From an uncultured Eubacteriales bacterium (lineage in GTDB: Bacteria; Bacillota; Clostridia; Christensenellales; Aristaeellaceae): DNA of 64,000 bases. Numbering within the stretch: the first letter of the stretch is position 1; every line of letters starts with the position of its first letter. Location: NCBI GenBank assembly GCA_900550955.1, contig URUF01000004.1, positions 25,383-89,382 of the forward strand, given 5' to 3'. Made by a program: the position numbers and the translations under genes. A model generated the notes under the pieces. The model saw nothing but the letters and a program-made list of their open reading frames with translations. It was not told the origin of the DNA and did not search any database. This document shows, in pieces, positions 58,754-64,000 of the stretch.

Positions 58754-59017
58754 CTATGGCGCCAGATGCAGCCAGGCTGCTAGCGCCGCGCCCGGCAGCC
58801 CCAGATAGCCCGCAAGAAACGCCGCGACAGGGCCCTGGGGCAGAGCAAGCCCCAATGGCGTAAGCACAAGCCGGCACAGGTAGCATAGGATGACGCCCGC
58901 GAAAACGCGTTCAATAACGCGCATAGCGCCCCTGCGGGGTGTGGAATGCATGCAAAACAGATAGACGGCCGCCAGCAGGCCTGCAAAGCAGGCGACGATG
59001 ATTGCTTTGTTATCCAT
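58754..59017 (-). CDS. bofA: Pro-sigma-K processing inhibitor BofA
   Basis: 87 residues with three hydrophobic segments (IIVACFAGLLAAVYLFCM; AGVILCYLCRLVL; the C-terminal LPGAALAAWLHL). The BofA family member holds the SpoIVFB protease inactive at the forespore membrane. The ATG at 59017 after AAGGAGGCC is chosen over upstream codons. Convergent with thiI. Confidence 0.82.
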   Translation of the reverse strand: MDNKAIIVACFAGLLAAVYLFCMHSTPRRGAMRVIERVFAGVILCYLCRLVLTPLGLALPQGPVAAFLAGYLGLPGAALAAWLHLAP

Positions 59018-59103
59018 AAGTATGGCCTCCTTGCAGATAGCGTATGCGCCGCGAAAGGGAAATAGACGGCTTTCCAAAATTGTGAAACCTTTATCAAAAG
59101 CCC

Positions 59104-59132
59104 TTGCCATGCTTTGCGGTTTGATGTATAAT
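59104..59132 (+). promoter_or_regulatory. Promoter of the cggR-pgk-tpiA-gpmI operon
   Basis: TTGCCA, 17-base spacer and perfect TATAAT (with TG before it), about 60 bases upstream of the regulator start. Confidence 0.8.
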
Positions 59133-59191
59133 TATCTGTGGGATAAATTTGGTCATGCGGGACGCAAAACGGCCCAATGGGAAGGGTGGCA

Positions 59192-60229
59192 ATGCAGGAC
59201 GATTACTTTACCCTGATGCAGCGGCTTGCTCCGGACTTGGCGCAGGAGATAGAGCGCAGGGCGCTGGTGCTGGAGCGTATAGGCGCGCTGCAACCCGTCG
59301 GCAGGCGGCAGCTTGCCGCCCGGCTAAACCTTCCCGAGCGCGAAATCCGCACGGTTGCCACGCTTCTAAAGGAGCATGGCCTGGTGGCCCTGGATGCGGC
59401 CGGCATGAGCTTGACCCCCGCCGCAAGCGAGATATTACCCATGGCCCGGCTGTTCAGCCGCGACCTGCGCGGCCTGACCAAGCTGGAAATGGCGCTGGGA
59501 AGGCTGTTTGATGTAACCAAGGTGTGCGTGGTGGCGGGCGACGCCGATACGGACGATCATGTGCTGCACGAGGTGGGCAGAAACGCAGCCATACGGCTGC
59601 GCGGCTTTTTGCAAAGCGGTTCCACGCTGGCGGTTACGGGCGGAAGCACCATTCATGAGGTTGCGTTCGCGGTGCCCCAGGGCACGCCTATGAACGTGAT
59701 GGTGGTGCCCGCGCGCGGCGGCATTGGGCGTTCCCTGGAAACGCAGGCCAACACCGTCGCCTGCGAAATTGCCAGGCGGCTGGGCGGGCATCACCGCATG
59801 ATGCACCTGCCGGACCATCTGGACGAGCAGGCGCTTCTGGAAATGCGCAAGCTAAAGGAGATCGACGAAACGCTCGCGCTTCTGGAGCGGGCGGACGTGG
59901 TGCTGCATGGCATAGGACGGGCGGACGATATGGCGCAGAAGCGCCAGCTTCCGGCAGCTGTGGAGGCTGAGGTGCTTAGAAAGGGCGCCGTGGCGGAGGC
60001 ATACGGCTGCTACTTTGACCGCAGGGGCAGGCTGGTATACTCGGCTTCCACCGTCGCGCATGATTTAGGCGCGTTGAAGCCCGAATGCGCGCTGATTGCA
60101 GTGGCGGCGGGCGCGAAAAAGGCCGACGCGATTGCCTCCGTGATGAAAAACCGCAAGCATGCCATGCTTGTGACCGACGAGGGCGCGGCCAAGGCCATTT
60201 TGGCGCAGAGCGCCGCCGAAGCCCCATAA
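59192..60229 (+). CDS. cggR: Central glycolytic genes regulator CggR-like (SorC family)
   Basis: 345 residues. N-terminal winged helix (VGRRQLAARLNLPEREIRTV) and a sugar-binding SorC/DeoR-like domain (LAVTGGSTIHEVAFAVP; VPARGGIGRSLETQANT). In Bacillus it represses glycolytic genes until fructose-1,6-bisphosphate binds. The ATG at 59192 (GGAAGGG site) is used; 59177 is also possible. gapA, the usual next gene, is absent. Confidence 0.9.
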   Translation: MQDDYFTLMQRLAPDLAQEIERRALVLERIGALQPVGRRQLAARLNLPEREIRTVATLLKEHGLVALDAAGMSLTPAASEILPMARLFSRDLRGLTKLEMALGRLFDVTKVCVVAGDADTDDHVLHEVGRNAAIRLRGFLQSGSTLAVTGGSTIHEVAFAVPQGTPMNVMVVPARGGIGRSLETQANTVACEIARRLGGHHRMMHLPDHLDEQALLEMRKLKEIDETLALLERADVVLHGIGRADDMAQKRQLPAAVEAEVLRKGAVAEAYGCYFDRRGRLVYSASTVAHDLGALKPECALIAVAAGAKKADAIASVMKNRKHAMLVTDEGAAKAILAQSAAEAP

Positions 60230-60294
60230 CACCGTTTGCTGCCCAACAGGGGTTTGCAATAAAAGAAACCGAACAACGCTAAGGAGTGTGTAGC

Positions 60295-61497
60295 ATGGCT
60301 AAAAAGACGATTGACGACATTCAGGTGTCCGGTAAGAAAGTCCTTGTCCGCTGCGATTTTAACGTACCTATGAAGGACGGCAAAATCACCAACGATAAGC
60401 GCATTGTGGCGGCTCTGCCCACCATCAAAAAGCTGATTGCCGACGGCGGCAGGGTCATTCTTTGCAGCCATCTGGGCAAGCCGAAGAACGGCCCGGAGGA
60501 AAAGTTCTCCCTCGCGCCCGTGGCTGCGCGCCTGAGCGAGTACCTGGGCAAGCCCGTTGTGTTTGCCAATGACGATACCGTGGTTGGCGAGAATGCCAAG
60601 GCCGCCGTTGCCGCCATGAAGGACGGCGACGTGGTGCTTTTGCAGAACACCCGCTTCCGCAAGGAAGAAACCAAGAACATTGAGGACTTCTCCAAGGAGC
60701 TGGCCTCTTTGGCGGACTGCTATGTGGACGACGCGTTCGGCTCCTGCCACCGCGCGCACTGTTCCACCGAGGGCGTAACGAAGTTCCTTTCCCCCAACGT
60801 GGCCGGCTACCTCATCGGCAAGGAGCTGGACGTGATGGGCAAGGCTTTGGAAAACGCCGACCGTCCCTTCGTGGCGGTTTTGGGCGGCGCCAAGATTCAG
60901 GACAAGCTCAACGTGATCAACAACCTGCTGGAAAAGGTGGATACGCTGATTATTGGCGGCGGCATGGCCTTCACCTTCCTCAAGGCCAAGGGCTACGAGG
61001 TTGGCAAGTCCATGCTGGACGATACCAAGATTGATTACTGCAAGGATATGATGGCCAAGGCCGCCGAGAAGGGCGTAAACCTGCTTTTGCCTGTGGACAC
61101 CATGTGCATCAAGGATTTCCCGGATCCCATCGACGCGCCCGTGGAAGCCATTGCTGTGGATGCGGATAAAATTCCCGCCGATATGGAGGGCTGCGACATC
61201 GGCCCCAAGAGCCGCGAGCTGTTTGCCAATGCCGTTAAGGACGCCAAGACCGTTGTGTGGAACGGCCCCATGGGCGTGTTTGAGAACCCGACGCTGGCGG
61301 CGGGCACGTTGGCTGTGGCCCAGGCCATGGCGGACAGCAACGCCGTAACCATCATCGGCGGCGGCGATTCCGCCGCGGCTGTGGAGCAGATGGGCCTTGG
61401 CGAGAAGATGACCCACATCTCCACCGGCGGCGGCGCTTCCCTGGAATATCTGGAGGGCAAGGTTCTGCCCGGCGTTGCGGCCCTGGACGAGAAATAA
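60295..61497 (+). CDS. pgk: Phosphoglycerate kinase
   Basis: 400 residues. [18 protein letters not shown] at the substrate site, [15 protein letters not shown], and [14 protein letters not shown] at the nucleotide site. It makes ATP from 1,3-bisphosphoglycerate. AAGGAGTG site before the ATG. Confidence 0.98.
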   Translation: MAKKTIDDIQVSGKKVLVRCDFNVPMKDGKITNDKRIVAALPTIKKLIADGGRVILCSHLGKPKNGPEEKFSLAPVAARLSEYLGKPVVFANDDTVVGENAKAAVAAMKDGDVVLLQNTRFRKEETKNIEDFSKELASLADCYVDDAFGSCHRAHCSTEGVTKFLSPNVAGYLIGKELDVMGKALENADRPFVAVLGGAKIQDKLNVINNLLEKVDTLIIGGGMAFTFLKAKGYEVGKSMLDDTKIDYCKDMMAKAAEKGVNLLLPVDTMCIKDFPDPIDAPVEAIAVDADKIPADMEGCDIGPKSRELFANAVKDAKTVVWNGPMGVFENPTLAAGTLAVAQAMADSNAVTIIGGGDSAAAVEQMGLGEKMTHISTGGGASLEYLEGKVLPGVAALDEK

Positions 61498-61576
61498 GTT
61501 GATCAAACCTTTGCGCAGGCCGCCTAGTCAGCCTGCGCAAACTTTGCGAAATGGAAAAGAAAGAGGTTGCATACAA

Positions 61577-62329
61577 ATGCGTAAGCCCATTATTGCCGGT
61601 AACTGGAAAATGAACAAGACCCCCGAAGAGGCCCGCGAGCTGGTAAGCGCGCTGGCCCAGAGCGTAAAGGACGCTGATTGCGACGTGGTGGTGTGCGTGC
61701 CCGCTACGGATTTTGCCGCTGTGAAGGAAGCTGCGGCTGGCAGCAACATTCATCTTGGCGCGCAAAACGTGCACTTTGCCCCCAGCGGCGCTTACACTGG
61801 CGAGCTGAGCGCGGATATGCTCAAGGCCTGCGGCGTAGAATATGTGGTGATTGGCCACAGCGAACGCCGCCAGTACTTTGGCGAAACCGATAAGACCGTG
61901 AACAAGCGCGTGCGCGCAGCCGTTGCCGCCGGCTTGATTCCGATCATTTGCGTGGGCGAGCTCAAGGACGAACGCGAGAACGGCTATACCGATATCATCG
62001 TGGAATACCAAACGCTGATGGCGCTGCACGGCCTTACCAACGATGAAATCAAGAACGCCGTTGTGGCTTATGAACCCGTTTGGGCCATCGGCACCGGCCT
62101 TACCGCTACCGACGAACAGGCGAACGAAACCATCGGCGTAATCCGTAAGGCGATTGAGCGCAAATATGGCAAGGACGTAAGCGATGCCGTGCGCATTCAG
62201 TACGGCGGCAGCATGAACCCCAAGAACGTAAAGGGCCTAATGGCGCAGGCGGAAATCGACGGCGGCCTGATTGGCGGCGCGTCCCTCAAGGCCCCGGATT
62301 TTACCCAGGTTGTGCTGTACAACAAATAA
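61577..62329 (+). CDS. tpiA: Triosephosphate isomerase
   Basis: 250 residues. NWKMNKT (Lys), GHSERRQYFGE (catalytic His) and AYEPVWAIGTG (catalytic Glu). It would also take DHAP made by the BMC aldolase into glycolysis. RBS AAAGAGG. Confidence 0.98.
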   Translation: MRKPIIAGNWKMNKTPEEARELVSALAQSVKDADCDVVVCVPATDFAAVKEAAAGSNIHLGAQNVHFAPSGAYTGELSADMLKACGVEYVVIGHSERRQYFGETDKTVNKRVRAAVAAGLIPIICVGELKDERENGYTDIIVEYQTLMALHGLTNDEIKNAVVAYEPVWAIGTGLTATDEQANETIGVIRKAIERKYGKDVSDAVRIQYGGSMNPKNVKGLMAQAEIDGGLIGGASLKAPDFTQVVLYNK

Positions 62330-62347
62330 AAGGAGCAAAAAACAGCT

Positions 62348-63895
62348 ATGGAAAAAACCATGACGGCGCTTATCATCATGGATGGCTTTGGCATTAACCC
62401 CGCCCATGAAGGAAATGCGATCTATCAGCAGGGTACGCCCAGGCTGGATGCGCTGATGGCGAAGTATCCCCATACTCAGCTGGGCGCCAGCGGGATGGAT
62501 GTTGGCCTGCCGGACGGCCAGATGGGCAACAGCGAGGTTGGCCACCTGAACCTGGGCGCGGGCCGCATCGTCTACCAGGAGCTGACCCGCATCACCAAGG
62601 ATATTCAGGACGGCGCTTTCTTCCAGAAAAAGCCGCTTATCCATGCCATGGACATCGCGAAGGAAAGCGGCAAGGCCGTGCATCTGATGGGCCTGCTGAG
62701 CGACGGCGGCGTGCATAGCCATAACACGCACTTGTATGCGCTTTTGGATATGTGCAAGCAGCGCGGCGTAAAGGAAGTGTACGTGCATTGCTTCTTGGAT
62801 GGCCGCGACGTGCCCCCCACCAGCGGCATTGACTATGTAAAGGAATTGCAGGCAAAGCTGGATGGGATTGGCGTTGGCAGAATTGCCACTGTGATGGGCC
62901 GTTACTGGGCTATGGACCGCGACAACCTGTGGGATCGCGTTCAGAAGGCTTATGACGCGATGGTGCTTGGCAAGGGCCAGGCGGAGGCCGAAAGCGGCGC
63001 ACAGGCCGTGGAGCAGAGCTATGCCAAGGAAGAAACGGACGAGTTTGTAAAGCCCACCGTGATTATGGCAAACGGCAAGCCCGTTGCCACCATCAACGAG
63101 GGCGATAGCGTTATCTTCTTCAACTTCCGTCCCGACCGCGCCCGCCAGCTCACCCGCACGTTTATTCAGCCGGATTTTACCGGCTTTGTGCGCGGAAAGG
63201 GCTATTTCCCCGTAACCTTTGTGAGCATGACGCAGTACGATGAAACCTTTACCGGCCTGGAAGTGGTCAATCCTCCCGAAACGCTGGAAAACACCATGGG
63301 CGAATACTTGGCCAAGCTGGGCAAAACGCAGCTGCGCATTGCTGAAACGCAGAAATATGCGCATGTGACCTTCTTCTTCAACGGCGGCGTGGAAAAGCCC
63401 AATGAAGGCGAGGATCGCGTGCTGATTCCCTCCTCAAAGGTTGCCACCTTCGATATGAAGCCGGAAATGTCCGCTTATGAGATTACCGAAAAGGCCGTTG
63501 AGCTCATTAACGAAAAGAAGTATGACGTGATGATTCTCAACTTCGCCAACTGCGATATGGTGGGTCATACCGGCGTAATGGAAGCGGCCATGAAGGCCGT
63601 CGCCGCTGTGGACGAGTGCGTGGATAAGGTTGTAAGCGCAATCCTTGCCAACGGCGGCCGCGTGTTTGTAACGGCCGACCACGGCAACGCGGATCAGATG
63701 GTTGATCCTCAAACAGGAGAGCCTTTCACGGCGCACACCACCAACCCGGTGCCCTTCATTGCCGTGGGCGCGGATATGGTTGGCAAGAAGCTGCGCGAGG
63801 GCGGCCGCCTGGCCGATATCGCCCCCACGATGCTTTCCAGCATGGGCGTTCCCGTACCTGCGGAAATGACGGGCAAATCCCTGATTGAGGCGTAA
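62348..63895 (+). CDS. gpmI: 2,3-bisphosphoglycerate-independent phosphoglycerate mutase
   Basis: 515 residues. The manganese/serine catalytic motif MGNSEVGHLNLGAGR, ILNFANCDMVGHTG and TADHGNADQM identify the alkaline-phosphatase-like iPGM. Enolase would normally follow but lies beyond the terminator or window. Confidence 0.98.
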   Translation: MEKTMTALIIMDGFGINPAHEGNAIYQQGTPRLDALMAKYPHTQLGASGMDVGLPDGQMGNSEVGHLNLGAGRIVYQELTRITKDIQDGAFFQKKPLIHAMDIAKESGKAVHLMGLLSDGGVHSHNTHLYALLDMCKQRGVKEVYVHCFLDGRDVPPTSGIDYVKELQAKLDGIGVGRIATVMGRYWAMDRDNLWDRVQKAYDAMVLGKGQAEAESGAQAVEQSYAKEETDEFVKPTVIMANGKPVATINEGDSVIFFNFRPDRARQLTRTFIQPDFTGFVRGKGYFPVTFVSMTQYDETFTGLEVVNPPETLENTMGEYLAKLGKTQLRIAETQKYAHVTFFFNGGVEKPNEGEDRVLIPSSKVATFDMKPEMSAYEITEKAVELINEKKYDVMILNFANCDMVGHTGVMEAAMKAVAAVDECVDKVVSAILANGGRVFVTADHGNADQMVDPQTGEPFTAHTTNPVPFIAVGADMVGKKLREGGRLADIAPTMLSSMGVPVPAEMTGKSLIEA

Positions 63896-63909
63896 CGAGG
63901 GAATAGCAA

Positions 63910-63943
63910 GCGTCCCCTGGCGGTACAAGCCGCCAGGGGACGC
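63910..63943 (+). terminator. Strong hairpin after gpmI
   Basis: A 14-base perfect stem (GCGTCCCCTGGCGG and its complement, 6-base loop). There is no T-run, so termination may be partial or it may stabilise the mRNA end. Confidence 0.65.
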
Positions 63944-63945
63944 TC

Positions 63946-63987
63946 CAGGCCGTCGAAAAAGCTCGCCTGCGGCGATCTTTTCCGCCG
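63946..63987. repeat. Partial copy of the dispersed hairpin repeat (inverted)
   Basis: The reverse complement of these 42 bases matches 38677-38718 with two mismatches (T/C and C/A), both differing outside the stem cores. The element probably continues past the window. Confidence 0.75.
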
Positions 63988-64000
63988 AAACAGGGTTCAC

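Noticed and set aside
1..64000. tRNA or rRNA genes
   Set aside because: No tRNA cloverleaf signatures or rRNA segments were noticed by eye; a tRNAscan-SE run would be needed to exclude a tRNA completely.

Overview
The window comes from a Gram-positive, spore-forming anaerobe of the Clostridia (Bacillota), probably a gut lineage such as Christensenellales. Spore-formation genes (yunB, bofA), an Asp23/AmaP cluster, a cggR-led glycolytic operon and a clostridial-type transporter support the class. The finer placement is a guess, based on GC-rich coding sequence and signal peptides that lack a lipobox.

The most interesting region is 0.6-21.4 kb, a bacterial microcompartment (BMC) locus. A ribose-type ABC transporter (1.7-5.5 kb, minus strand) diverges from a plus-strand operon (5.8-21.4 kb). 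In order the operon encodes a class II sugar-phosphate aldolase, a CoA-disulfide-reductase-like flavoprotein, a two-subunit CoA-transferase, 5-methylthioribose kinase (MtnK), methylthioribose-1-phosphate isomerase (MtnA), PduL phosphotransacylase, a PduP-type aldehyde dehydrogenase, a PduS-like iron-sulfur flavoprotein, one BMC-T, two BMC-H, a FucU mutarotase, DhaK/DhaL, a LacI regulator and four BMC-P vertex proteins. There is no glycyl-radical or B12 diol dehydratase and no ethanolamine lyase. I infer that an imported 5-deoxypentose (5-deoxyribose or 5-methylthioribose) is phosphorylated, isomerised and cleaved inside the shell to DHAP and a volatile or toxic aldehyde. The aldehyde is then oxidised to acyl-CoA. 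This would be a compartmentalised version of the DHAP shunt. A second aldolase gene at 0.6 kb shares a 630-bp identical block with the first gene of the operon. The main promoter has a palindromic operator candidate between its -35 and -10 boxes.

From 21.4 to 25.8 kb lie a secreted SH3/peptidoglycan-binding protein, an 827-residue protein I do not recognise and a small FakA-middle-domain protein. From 25.8 to 30.0 kb is a lower-GC island with two small proteins and a 973-residue ORF that fuses cardiolipin synthase to a CHAP hydrolase fragment and the C-terminal part of a large serine recombinase. It looks like the scar of an integrative element.

From 30 to 45.5 kb are housekeeping and envelope genes: a class A PBP, yunB, a CARDB-like membrane protein, a DUF2461 protein, a phosphohexomutase, a GH18 hydrolase, a NUDIX hydrolase, a LysR regulator, a MATE exporter, yraN, glyA, a small SRP RNA and a hemolysin III protein. 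A cluster of nested hairpins at 38.5-38.7 kb has a 42-bp piece repeated in inverted orientation at the window's end.

From 45.6 to 64 kb the genes are mostly co-oriented: hisS-aspS, asp23-amaP-DUF2273, nusB, a TsaD-like gene, folD-xseA-xseB-ispA, a DUF212 protein, a cysteine desulfurase with thiI, bofA (opposite strand), then cggR-pgk-tpiA-gpmI. gapA is missing from its usual place between cggR and pgk.
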